Below, piece after piece: positions 8,403 to 15,985 of a stretch of DNA of 29,130 bases. Every line of letters starts with the position of its first letter. Within the stretch, counting starts at the first letter, position 1. Position numbers and translations under genes: made by a program. The DNA comes from Acidobacteriota bacterium (lineage in GTDB: Bacteria > Acidobacteriota > Terriglobia > Acidiferrales > UBA7541). Below the pieces are notes generated by a model that saw only the letters and a program-made list of their open reading frames with translations, had not been told where the DNA came from and did not search any database. The DNA lies in the NCBI GenBank assembly GCA_003153585.1, contig PLZZ01000102.1:4193-33322 (forward strand), in the 5' to 3' direction.

Positions 8403-8645
8403 CTTCAATGTCTTTCTGCGAGATGTGCGCAAGAGGCGAATCTCCAGTACCTATTCCGTGCAGATGGATGCTCTACAATATAGCCCGCGTATGCAATTTT
8501 CCAGACGATTTTTGCAGCAGAGAGCTTGTATGAGAACGCTGCGCCTCAGGCCATGCGATCCGGCAAATCGCTTCCCGCCTAGAACAATCTCTGGTAGCAT
8601 TAACTCTCACGTTATTCGAAATTTTCTGTCTGGAGCAAGGCGACA

Positions 8646-8837
8646 ATGGCAATGGTATGTGAACTTTGCGGCAAGAAGCCGCGCTTTGGAAATACGATCA
8701 GCCACGCTCACAATGTGACGCGGCGGCGCTGGAATCCGAATCTCCGGCGGGTGAAGACCGTGATCAAGGGCGTGCACAAGCATATTCGCGTCTGCACTTC
8801 TTGCATTCGTTCAGGCCTGGTGAAAAAGGCTGCTTGA
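8646..8837 (+). CDS. rpmB: 50S ribosomal protein L28
   Basis: 63 residues, the usual length of bacterial L28. The start [16 protein letters not shown], the basic core [18 protein letters not shown] and the end HIRVCTSC are diagnostic. It is the zinc-ribbon (C+) form, with Cys pairs at 5/8 and 50/53. The ATG is preceded by GGAGCAAGG. It is a constitutive large-subunit protein. The next gene, a parvulin lipoprotein, starts 23 bp downstream on the same strand and may share the transcript. The 243-bp gap upstream is shared with the divergent receptor gene; no confident promoter was found in it. Confidence 0.97.
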   Translation: MAMVCELCGKKPRFGNTISHAHNVTRRRWNPNLRRVKTVIKGVHKHIRVCTSCIRSGLVKKAA

Positions 8838-8860
8838 AGCCTCCTGCGAAGGAGTTCCGC

Positions 8861-9901
8861 TTGAAACGGAGAATCTTAATCCTCATGGCGGCCGTGGCGT
8901 GTGTTTTTGCGGCCTCATGCAAAAAAGAAGCCACGCCGGGGCCGGATGTTTGGGCCACCGTGAATGGCAAAGAGATTCCGCGCGCGCAGGTGGAAAAATA
9001 TTTTCGCACGCGCGTGAATGCCGAGGCTCCCGCACCTTCTCAGGAAGAAGCGCTGTCCCTGAAGCTCAGCATCCTGGATGAACTGATCAACAACGAAATC
9101 CTTCTCGAGCGCGCGAGCAAAATGAATTTAATTGCCAGCGACGCCGAAGTCGAAGACAAATTCACGGAATCGAAAAGTCCCTACACCGAAGAGGAATTCC
9201 AGAAAAAGCTGCGAGACACGGGCCTGACCGTTGACGATCTGAAGAGCGACATTCGGCGTCAACTTTCGGTGCAGAAGCTGTTAAACCGCGAAGTGATCGC
9301 AAAAATCTCCATTACCGATCAGGACGTGACCGACTTCTACAATAAAAATCGCGCGCAGTTCAACGTCGCCGAGCCGCAATATCATATCGCGCAAATCGTG
9401 GTCACGCCGCATGCGGATGCCTCCGTTCACAACCGCAAGAACGACAAGGCGACCACCGATGCCGAAGCCAAACACAAGGTGTCGGTTCTTGAAGAAAAGC
9501 TCGCCGCAGGTGCCGATTTCAGCCAGTTGGCCATGGATTATTCCGAGGATTCAACCGCAACAACCGGAGGCGATCTGGGATTCGTCCCGGAGTCCGCGCT
9601 GAATCGCTCTGACCCGGCGCTGAAGAAGACCGTGCTGGGGATGAAGCCTGGCGAAGTAACCCCGCCGATTGCGATTCAAGGCGGTTACCGCATTTTGAAA
9701 ATGATCGCCAAAGAAGCTGCCGGGCAGCGCGTGCTTTCTGATCCCCAAGTGCAGCAGTCCATTCGCGACATGATGCGCAATCGCAAAGAGCAGCTTCTTC
9801 GCTCGGCCTACATGATAGAAGCGCGCGATGAAGCGCACGTTACCAATTATCTTGCGCGACAAATCCTCGAATCTGCCGGCAAATTGCCCGCCTCAAATTA
9901 G
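8861..9901 (+). CDS. SurA/PpiC-type peptidyl-prolyl isomerase lipoprotein
   Basis: 346 residues from a TTG start set by GGAG six bases upstream. The frame stays open further back but there only overlaps rpmB. A lipoprotein signal (RRILILMAAVACVFAASC) gives the lipidated Cys at residue 20. A SurA-N-like helical chaperone segment (about 30-165) precedes a parvulin rotamase domain (about 173-285, with YHIAQIVVTP, FSQLAMDYSED, GGDLGFVPESAL and GYRILKM), and a helical C-tail closes the protein. It probably acts in the periplasm as a membrane-anchored foldase for secreted or outer-membrane proteins, similar in design to PrsA/SurA. Only one parvulin domain is present, against two in E. coli SurA. 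Function is assigned from domain layout. Confidence 0.9.
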   Translation: MKRRILILMAAVACVFAASCKKEATPGPDVWATVNGKEIPRAQVEKYFRTRVNAEAPAPSQEEALSLKLSILDELINNEILLERASKMNLIASDAEVEDKFTESKSPYTEEEFQKKLRDTGLTVDDLKSDIRRQLSVQKLLNREVIAKISITDQDVTDFYNKNRAQFNVAEPQYHIAQIVVTPHADASVHNRKNDKATTDAEAKHKVSVLEEKLAAGADFSQLAMDYSEDSTATTGGDLGFVPESALNRSDPALKKTVLGMKPGEVTPPIAIQGGYRILKMIAKEAAGQRVLSDPQVQQSIRDMMRNRKEQLLRSAYMIEARDEAHVTNYLARQILESAGKLPASN

Positions 9902-9992
9902 CGATTATTCAGGAATTCGAATCAAAGTGAATTCAGCAGGGCAGATTCAGGAATATAAGCTACGACGTGAACTGTTTATCGCCGATCCAAGC

Positions 9993-10229
9993 CTAACCGC
10001 GGCTTGCTGTTTCTGCCAAGGAACGGCCACTCCGCGGAGGTTTGAAAGCGAGCACCACTAGAGCCCCTGCCAGCGGAGTCAACAGAAGACAAAGAGTGAA
10101 GGTGTGCCAGAATGCCAGCCCTTCTTTCTCACCCCAGTGAGCAGTTGCGCCGCACAGCATAGTCCAAGCGACAGCCGCTATGCCCAGCGCTAACCAAACC
10201 ACCATCCAGATAAGAATGACGTGAAACAT
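9993..10229 (-). CDS. small two-TM membrane protein
   Basis: 78 residues, not recognised. There are two hydrophobic segments: about residues 3-28 (VILIWMVVWLALGIAAVAW) and about 47-64 (TLCLLLTPLAGALVVLAF), joined by a short polar loop, with a basic C-tail. The ATG has a GGGGGAAG stretch just upstream. The codon pattern and coherent membrane topology support a real gene, but it is short and could be spurious. It follows the biotin carrier gene by 154 bp on the same strand and converges with the parvulin lipoprotein gene. Confidence 0.55.
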   Translation of the reverse strand: MFHVILIWMVVWLALGIAAVAWTMLCGATAHWGEKEGLAFWHTFTLCLLLTPLAGALVVLAFKPPRSGRSLAETASRG

Positions 10230-10383
10230 TCTCTTCCCCCGTCCGGCTTCCGGGCTTTACGAACCCGGATTTCTTTGACAATTCATGTTGGCAGCCTTCG
10301 GGAAAGTTGGGAAGAGTCCGTAGGGCTAAGCGAACCTAAAGGTAAACGCCGGCGGCTGATAAGAGGAGGTCTCGTTACGAGTT

Positions 10384-10884
10384 TTAGCCGACGATTGCGA
10401 CCACTTCGCCGGCATTCACCGTCTGCCCGGCCACCACAAGCAAACGTTCAACCGTGCCGGACTTTGGCGAACGTATTTCATTTTGCATTTTCATTGCCTC
10501 TACCACAACGATTCCCTGTCCCGCGTCCACCGCGTCGCCGGTTTTCATCAGCACGAGCACGATTTTCCCGGGCATGGGCGTGGTCACCTGCTGCCGCCCT
10601 TCGGCTTCGGCGCCCGCCGCGCGATCGCGCTTCCATTTGCGGGAGTTGCGAATCGTTGCTTCATATTCGCGGCTGGCAACGGTTACGCGGAGTTGGGAAT
10701 CGCCCTTGGCTTCCACGCGCGCTTCTAACGATTTCCCGCCAATCAAAATCGAGTAAATACCTGGCGAAACTTCCACCGCATCCGCATCAAGCTCGCTTCC
10801 ATCAATGGTCCAGCGCGCGCGTTCACCGCTGTGCATTACTTCAACGCTGCGCAATTTTCCGTCCAGCTCAATTTCACATTTCAA
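10384..10884 (-). CDS. biotin carboxyl carrier protein of acyl-CoA carboxylase
   Basis: About 166 residues. The C-terminal biotinyl domain holds the motif EAMKMQNE, with the biotin-accepting Lys 34 residues from the C-terminus, the standard position, and the proximal TPMPGKIVLVLMKTGD strand. The N-terminal part (about 1-85) is a beta-rich region seen in carriers of propionyl-CoA-type carboxylases. The protein shuttles carboxyl groups between the upstream biotin carboxylase and a carboxyltransferase. The start is uncertain: TTG at 10884 with GAGAG six bases upstream fits the homologous start (LKCEIELDGK), while a TTG at 10917 would overlap the carboxylase gene by 11 bp. No ATG is in frame near the start. 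It is tightly linked behind the biotin carboxylase gene. Confidence 0.9.
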   Translation of the reverse strand: MKCEIELDGKLRSVEVMHSGERARWTIDGSELDADAVEVSPGIYSILIGGKSLEARVEAKGDSQLRVTVASREYEATIRNSRKWKRDRAAGAEAEGRQQVTTPMPGKIVLVLMKTGDAVDAGQGIVVVEAMKMQNEIRSPKSGTVERLLVVAGQTVNAGEVVAIVG

Positions 10885-10906
10885 TGTGGTCTCTCGGATC
10901 CATCTG

Positions 10907-12448
10907 CTACCGCTCAATCTCGCCGTTCAGTTGCTCCAGCCTTCCTTCAAGCTTCCAGCGCGACTCGGCGCGAGCCGGTGCCGATTTGTTCTTTGAGAAA
11001 TCCGCGCTGCGAGTCATGTGCCAAAGGATGGCGGCGATTGTTGCCGCGTCTCGTTCGCGCGAAATAGCTTCCATGTCGGCGGAGGCCGCGATTGTGCTAT
11101 TTGGCGATTTGGAAAGAAAATCGTCCAACCAGCTCGTGTATATATCGCCTGTTTGGAAATCGGGTGTCGCTAGAATCCGCCGGAAAAGTCCCGCGTTTGT
11201 TTTTATGCCGGTTGCGCAGAACTCCGAAAGCGCTCGCTGTAGGCGCGCGATAGCTTCTGCGCGGTTTGCACCCCACGCGATTAATTTTCCGAGCATGGGG
11301 TCGTATTCGTTCGGCACGGTCCAGCCGCCATACACTCCATCGTCGAGCCGAATCCCGGGGCCCGCGGGCGGGCGCCAATCTAGGATTTTCCCGGGGGATG
11401 GGAAAAATTTATTGTCGGGATCCTCGGCATAAATCCGGCACTCAATTGCATGGCCGCGCAGCGTAACGTCCTTTTGCGCAAACGGTAGCGGCTCGCCGCA
11501 AGCGATTCGAATCTGAAGTTTCACGATGTCCAGCGAAGTAACCAGCTCCGTCACGGGATGCTCCACCTGGAGCCGCGTGTTCATCTCGAGGAAGTAAAAG
11601 CGGTGGTCCGCATCCACCAGAAACTCTACCGTGCCGGCATTCGTGTAGCCGCCCGCTTGCGCGAGTTTCACGGCGGCATCGCCCATCGCGCGACGGCGCT
11701 CCGGCGTCATTTCCGGTGAGGGCGCTTCTTCGATTACTTTCTGATATCGCCGCTGCACCGAACATTCACGCTCGCCGAGATGTACCAGGTGGCCGTGGAG
11801 ATCTCCAAGAACCTGAATCTCGATATGCCGCGGCCGCAAAAGATATTTCTCGAGGTAGAGACACCCATCGCCAAACGCATTCTGCGCTTCCGAAGAAGCA
11901 TCGCGCCACGCGGCTGAGAATTCCGCTTCGCGTTCGATACGGCGCATACCCTTTCCTCCTCCGCCTGCAACCGCTTTCAACACAACCGGGTACCCTATCT
12001 CCCCAGCTGCGATACGCGCATCGTCCATTTTTTCGATCGGATCGAGTGTGCCAGGAACTGTGGGCACGCCTGCCTCACGGGCCAAATGCCGCGCCGCGGT
12101 TTTCGAGCCGAGCTTTTCCATCGCCTCGGGTGATGGGCCGACGAACGTGACACCCGCATCCGCGCAGGCGCGAGCAAGCCCTGGATTTTCGGCCAGAAAT
12201 CCATACCCTGGATGAATGGCGTCGCATCCGGCAGACCGCGCTACGCTAATAATTTTTTCGATAACAAGGTAACTTTCGCGGGAGGGTGAAGGGCCAATGG
12301 GATACGCTTCATCGGCAAGGCGCACATGCAGCGAAGCACGGTCTGCGTCGCTATAGACTGCGACAGCGCCCACGCCGAGTTCTCTACAAGCGCGCAGAAT
12401 GCGTACGGCAATCTCGCCGCGATTGGCTATTAGGATTTTCTTGAACAT
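10907..12448 (-). CDS. accC: biotin carboxylase subunit of acyl-CoA carboxylase
   Basis: 513 residues. It carries out ATP- and bicarbonate-dependent carboxylation of biotin on the carrier protein. The N-terminal biotin-carboxylase domain starts KKILIANRGEIAVRI. The ATP-grasp glycine loop GGGGKGMR lies at 162-169, the catalytic segment RECSVQRRYQKVIEEAP at about 227-243, NTRLQVEHPVTE follows, and the C-domain ends in the DPMLGKLIAWG region. It is about 60 residues longer than E. coli AccC (449); the extra tail after FLSKSPN looks low in structure. Together with the carrier gene and the carboxyltransferase at 14235 it fits a propionyl-CoA or similar acyl-CoA carboxylase rather than the fatty-acid enzyme. 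It is divergent from rpiA. Confidence 0.93.
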   Translation of the reverse strand: MFKKILIANRGEIAVRILRACRELGVGAVAVYSDADRASLHVRLADEAYPIGPSPSRESYLVIEKIISVARSAGCDAIHPGYGFLAENPGLARACADAGVTFVGPSPEAMEKLGSKTAARHLAREAGVPTVPGTLDPIEKMDDARIAAGEIGYPVVLKAVAGGGGKGMRRIEREAEFSAAWRDASSEAQNAFGDGCLYLEKYLLRPRHIEIQVLGDLHGHLVHLGERECSVQRRYQKVIEEAPSPEMTPERRRAMGDAAVKLAQAGGYTNAGTVEFLVDADHRFYFLEMNTRLQVEHPVTELVTSLDIVKLQIRIACGEPLPFAQKDVTLRGHAIECRIYAEDPDNKFFPSPGKILDWRPPAGPGIRLDDGVYGGWTVPNEYDPMLGKLIAWGANRAEAIARLQRALSEFCATGIKTNAGLFRRILATPDFQTGDIYTSWLDDFLSKSPNSTIAASADMEAISRERDAATIAAILWHMTRSADFSKNKSAPARAESRWKLEGRLEQLNGEIER

Positions 12449-12625
12449 TTTGCTTTTGCCACAGCAGCCGGAATTCTAGCATTTTGTTTCTCTCGAGTCT
12501 CCACACCGAAAACCACCGCCTGATTCTTAGCGGACTGCGTTTCGTGCCGCTTCTTGAGGTTGGCAAGGGCCGCTCGTCCAGCTATGATGTCCGTCGCCGG
12601 ACCCGCCGGAATAACGAATGCGCCG

Positions 12626-13327
12626 ATGAATCTATCGCAACAAGACCAATGGAAGAAAGCTGCTGCTGAAGCCGCTGCTAAGCTCGTCGAAAGTGGCATG
12701 GTGGTCGGATTGGGCACGGGCTCGACGGCTGCCTTTCTGGTCAGCGCGCTCGGTCGCCGAGCGGCGGAAGAAAATCTGCGAATCACCGCAATTCCCACAT
12801 CCGAGGGGACCGCGGCCCAAGCGCGGACTCTGAACATTCCGCTCACAACATTCGCGGATCACACAGAAATCGATCTGACCATCGACGGTGCCGACGAAGT
12901 GCTGCTGGGGCCCCTCTACCTTATCAAAGGGCACGGCGGAGCGTTGTTGCGCGAAAAAATCGTCGCTGCGGCAAGCAAGCGCATGGCGGTCATTGCGGAC
13001 GAAACGAAAATTGTTGAGCGGCTTGGCTCGCTGGTGTCGGTTCCAGTGGAAGTTGTTCCCTATGGCTGGCAGGCAACCCAGAAGAAGTTAACTCAACTGG
13101 AATGCAAACCAGCTCTGCGACTAGGCGCCGATAAAAAACCGTACGTCACCGACGGCGGGCATTACATTCTTGACTGCGCGTTCGGCCCCATGGAGGACCC
13201 CAAGGAGATCGCGCACCACCTCGATCATGTCGTCGGAGTCGTCGAGCACGGATTGTTTCTGAGATACGCTTCCGAAGCATTCATCGGAGGATCCGCAGGA
13301 GTGAAAGTTTTTAAGAAAGAGAGCTGA
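12626..13327 (+). CDS. rpiA: ribose-5-phosphate isomerase A
   Basis: 233 residues from the ATG at 12626, close to the 219 of E. coli RpiA. It interconverts ribose 5-phosphate and ribulose 5-phosphate in the pentose phosphate pathway. Family motifs are GLGTGSTA, IPTSEGT, LTIDGADEV (catalytic Asp), KGHGGALLREKIVA (catalytic Lys and Glu), VIADETK and GVVEHGLF. The frame continues upstream through ATG codons at 12584/12587 to a TTG at 12554, but the family start (MNLSQQDQWKKAAAEAAA) points to 12626. No strong Shine-Dalgarno is seen there. It is the only plus-strand gene inside the acyl-CoA carboxylase region. Confidence 0.95.
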   Translation: MNLSQQDQWKKAAAEAAAKLVESGMVVGLGTGSTAAFLVSALGRRAAEENLRITAIPTSEGTAAQARTLNIPLTTFADHTEIDLTIDGADEVLLGPLYLIKGHGGALLREKIVAAASKRMAVIADETKIVERLGSLVSVPVEVVPYGWQATQKKLTQLECKPALRLGADKKPYVTDGGHYILDCAFGPMEDPKEIAHHLDHVVGVVEHGLFLRYASEAFIGGSAGVKVFKKES

Positions 13328-13418
13328 AGGTTGAAGGTAGAGTGCGCAAAAACCCGCGGCCAAAAGTCCTCTGATTGGATTGGATTTGTGGATTCCCCGA
13401 ATTTTCGACGCTACCTGA

Positions 13419-14114
13419 TTAATTTTTGGATGCGCAGCCTTGCGGATAGACGGCGTCCAGCGCGCCCCAGAGCGCTTTCAAACTGCGCTCCGCGGCGCAC
13501 AGCACCGCGACGGTGTCGGCGTCCTTTTGTTTTGCCAGCCATTCGCGCCAGGCGGCCCGGTGCCGAACGTCAGCTTCTTCGTGGACGCCGAAATAAGCTA
13601 GCGCACGGGGCTCGGTAATACCGTAAAACCGGCGCAGGCCGGAAATTTTCTGGGTGGCGATTTCGGGGACCTGGGCTTCGTAGGCGTAAAAGGCCGCCAC
13701 GGCTTGCGCTTTCGTTCCTTGCGAGGCTACTTCGTCATAAGTATCCAGCAGCGCCGCAATCCCCGGCAGCGGACGCGCGTCTTCAATCGACGCTTCGCTA
13801 ACGCCTAGCGATTGCGCGAAGTGCCTCCACAACATCGGATGCGGCGAGCCCGGATCGAGCTCTTCAGCCAGATTTTCGTTTACCAGCGCATGAAGGTTCG
13901 CGTCGCCGTTCGAGCGGGCCGCGAGCTGCTTCAGATTTTCGGGGAAGGTCCGCACATGCTGGTAGTACTGCTCGGCGTAGAGTGCGAGTGAATCCTTCGA
14001 GAGCTTGCCCTGCGTCCACGCCTGATAAAAGGGATGCTTCAACAGGTGATGCTTTTCGATTAGCGCGTCTAGCGATTCGATCAAAGTCTTCATCTTTGGA
14101 GCGTTCTTAGGCAT
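13419..14114 (-). CDS. CADD-family heme-oxygenase-like di-iron protein (probable PABA synthesis)
   Basis: 231 residues, closely resembling Chlamydia CADD (CT610) along its length: LLKHPFYQAW, YAEQYYQHVRTFP, EELDPGSPHPMLW, AAFYAYEAQVPEIATQKI and AYFGVHEEADVRH. CADD is an unusual self-sacrificing enzyme that makes p-aminobenzoate for folate from its own tyrosine. The di-iron ligands known there are present as E85, H92, E146, H178, D182 and H185. The sacrificial Tyr aligns with Y30 and the essential Lys with K156. ATG at 14114 has GGAG six bases upstream. A promoter-like pair and an intrinsic terminator of the preceding gene lie just upstream, suggesting it is transcribed on its own. It is convergent with rpiA. 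TenA or PqqC activity is less likely given these matches. Confidence 0.85.
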   Translation of the reverse strand: MPKNAPKMKTLIESLDALIEKHHLLKHPFYQAWTQGKLSKDSLALYAEQYYQHVRTFPENLKQLAARSNGDANLHALVNENLAEELDPGSPHPMLWRHFAQSLGVSEASIEDARPLPGIAALLDTYDEVASQGTKAQAVAAFYAYEAQVPEIATQKISGLRRFYGITEPRALAYFGVHEEADVRHRAAWREWLAKQKDADTVAVLCAAERSLKALWGALDAVYPQGCASKN

Positions 14115-14126
14115 AGCGTTCTCCGA

Positions 14127-14155
14127 TATATATTCGAATAATGACGATCAGGCAA
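14127..14155 (-). promoter_or_regulatory. promoter-like pair before CADD-like gene
   Basis: On the minus strand TTGCCT (14155-14150) is followed after 17 bases by TATATA (14132-14127); each box matches 4/6 of the sigma-70 consensus. The expected start of transcription falls around 14120, almost at the GGAG site, so the mRNA leader would be very short. It lies between the terminator of the carboxyltransferase gene and the CADD-like start. Confidence 0.45.
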
Positions 14156-14184
14156 AAACAGGGCATCCTACCGGAATTATGCGC

Positions 14185-14206
14185 AAAAAGCCAGCTTCGG
14201 CCGGCT
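14185..14206 (-). terminator. intrinsic terminator of carboxyltransferase gene
   Basis: On the minus strand AGCCGGC-CGAA-GCTGGCT forms a 7-bp stem with one G-U pair and a four-base loop, running straight into a run of T residues (TTTTTGCG). It lies 29 bp after the stop of the carboxyltransferase gene and separates it from the CADD-like gene. Confidence 0.75.
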
Positions 14207-14234
14207 GTTCCGTACCAGCTTTGGCGACCCAGGG

Positions 14235-15803
14235 TCATAAGGGAATATTGCCGTGCTTTTTGCGCGGGTTGGTATCCCGTTTGTTTTCAAGCGAGCGCAG
14301 GGCGGTGATCAGTTTGGCGCGAGTTTGCGCGGGCTCTATGATGGCGTCGATGTAGCCGCGTTCGGCGGCCACGTAAGGATTTGCGAAACGCTCGCGAAAG
14401 TCTTCGATTTTCTCGCGGCGGATTTTATCGCGGTCCGAATCGGGCGCGCGGTCAATTTCGCGCCGGTACACGATATTTACAGCGCCTTCGGGGCCCATCA
14501 CGGCGATTTCTGCGGTAGGCCACGCATAATTGATGTCGGTGCGAATGTGCTTGGAGGCCATCACGCAATACGCGCCGCCGTAGGCCTTGCGAGTGATCAC
14601 GGTGATTTTTGGCACAGTGGCTTCGGCGAAAGCGAAAAGCAGTTTCGCGCCGTGTCTGATGATCCCGCCGAACTCCTGCTGTGTCCCGGGTAGAAATCCC
14701 GGAACATCCTCGAAGGTGATGAGCGGAATATTAAAAGCATCGCAGAAACGAACGAAACGAGCGGCCTTCACGGACGCACTGATATCCAGAACGCCGGCCA
14801 GGAATGCCGGTTGGTTCGCGACGATTCCGACCGTGTTCCCGTCGAGTCGCGCGAAGCCGACGACAATATTTTTTGCGAAGTATTCGTGGACTTCGAAGAA
14901 TTCAGCTTCGTCCGCGATTGCGTGGATCACGTTTTTGATGTCGTAAGGCTTCTGCGGATCTTCGGGAACGAGCGCGTTGAGCGCAGGATGCGTGCGGTCC
15001 CAAGGATCGCTCGAAGCCCGGTGTGGAGGGTCGTCGAGATTATTCGACGGCAGGTAGCCGAACAATTCACGAATCATGGAAAGGCATTCGGCGTCATCGC
15101 GTGAAACAAAATGGGCGACGCCGCTTTTTTCGTTGTGCGTCATCGCGCCGCCAAGCTCCTGCTTGGTTACTTCCTCGTGCGTTACGGTCTTAATGACGTC
15201 CGGACCGGTAACGAACATGTAGGACGTGTCGCGGGTCATAAAAATAAAATCGGTGATGGCCGGGGAATAAACCGCGCCGCCTGCACAAGGTCCCATAATC
15301 GCGCTGATCTGCGGGATCACGCCGCTGGCCAGAGTGTTACGGAGGAAAATGTCGGCATAGCCCGCAAGCGACATCACTCCTTCTTGAATTCGAGCGCCGC
15401 CGGAATCGTTCAAACCGATCACAGGTGCGCCGGCGCGCATGGCCAAGTCCATAATTTTCGTGATCTTCGAGGCGTTGGCTTCGGAGAGCGAGCCTCCGAA
15501 AACCGTGAAATCCTGCGCGAAGACATAAACGAGGCGGCCATCGATGCGGCCGTAGCCGGTGATGAAGCCGTCGCCAGGCGGCCGCTGCGTTTCCATGCCG
15601 AAATCGTGCGAGTGATGGCGGACGAATTTGTCGAGCTCTTCGAAGGAGCCTTCGTCGAGCAGCAAGTCAATTCGTTCGCGCGCGGAGAGTTTTCCCTGCT
15701 TGTGCTCGCGTTCGCGGCGCTCTGCTCCGCCGCCCGCTTCGGCTTCGGCGTTCAACTTGCGCAACTCTTCCAGGCGGTCGTGATGTCTGCGATGTTCAGT
15801 CAT
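14235..15803 (-). CDS. acyl-CoA carboxylase carboxyltransferase (propionyl-CoA carboxylase beta type)
   Basis: 522 residues, the usual size of PccB/MmdA-type beta subunits. Two crotonase-fold halves are visible, with oxyanion-hole segments [16 protein letters not shown] (171-186) in the N-half and [15 protein letters not shown] (405-419) in the C-half. It moves the carboxyl group from biotin to an acyl-CoA, probably propionyl-CoA, giving methylmalonyl-CoA. The specificity position that is Asp (AYDVM) in well-studied PccB enzymes is Cys413 here, so the substrate is not certain. ATG at 15803 has no clear Shine-Dalgarno. A hairpin plus T-run follows the stop. Its partners, biotin carboxylase and carrier, lie 1.8-5.4 kb away on the same strand beyond the CADD-like gene and rpiA. 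Confidence 0.92.
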   Translation of the reverse strand: MTEHRRHHDRLEELRKLNAEAEAGGGAERREREHKQGKLSARERIDLLLDEGSFEELDKFVRHHSHDFGMETQRPPGDGFITGYGRIDGRLVYVFAQDFTVFGGSLSEANASKITKIMDLAMRAGAPVIGLNDSGGARIQEGVMSLAGYADIFLRNTLASGVIPQISAIMGPCAGGAVYSPAITDFIFMTRDTSYMFVTGPDVIKTVTHEEVTKQELGGAMTHNEKSGVAHFVSRDDAECLSMIRELFGYLPSNNLDDPPHRASSDPWDRTHPALNALVPEDPQKPYDIKNVIHAIADEAEFFEVHEYFAKNIVVGFARLDGNTVGIVANQPAFLAGVLDISASVKAARFVRFCDAFNIPLITFEDVPGFLPGTQQEFGGIIRHGAKLLFAFAEATVPKITVITRKAYGGAYCVMASKHIRTDINYAWPTAEIAVMGPEGAVNIVYRREIDRAPDSDRDKIRREKIEDFRERFANPYVAAERGYIDAIIEPAQTRAKLITALRSLENKRDTNPRKKHGNIPL

Positions 15804-15985
15804 GGGAATGCAGCGGTTTTGTTGCGACTAGAAATTGTTGCTGATTAAACACGAGGTACGCTAGCACGATGCAGGACGGAATGCGAGAGGTCGCGTGTAG
15901 AGATGTCGTCGGACGCGCGAAATGGATGTAGAATGGCTGCCGTTTTCGAGTTTAAAAAGGCGATTCTGACTACGAAGGAGATCCC

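Noticed and set aside
8433..8645. Promoter search between the divergent receptor and rpmB genes
   Set aside because: Several -10-like boxes (TACAAT, TAGCAT) occur, but none has a fitting -35 at 16-18 bases; none is claimed.
10249..10276. Hairpin TCCGGG-CTTTACGAA-CCCGGA followed by TTTCTTT on the plus strand
   Set aside because: The stem is only 6 bp with a 9-base loop and a broken T-run, and the nearest plus-strand gene ends about 350 bp earlier; too weak to call a terminator.
10221..11432. 403-residue plus-strand frame rich in Arg, Ser and Pro
   Set aside because: It is antisense to the carrier and biotin carboxylase genes, with composition typical of a shadow frame.
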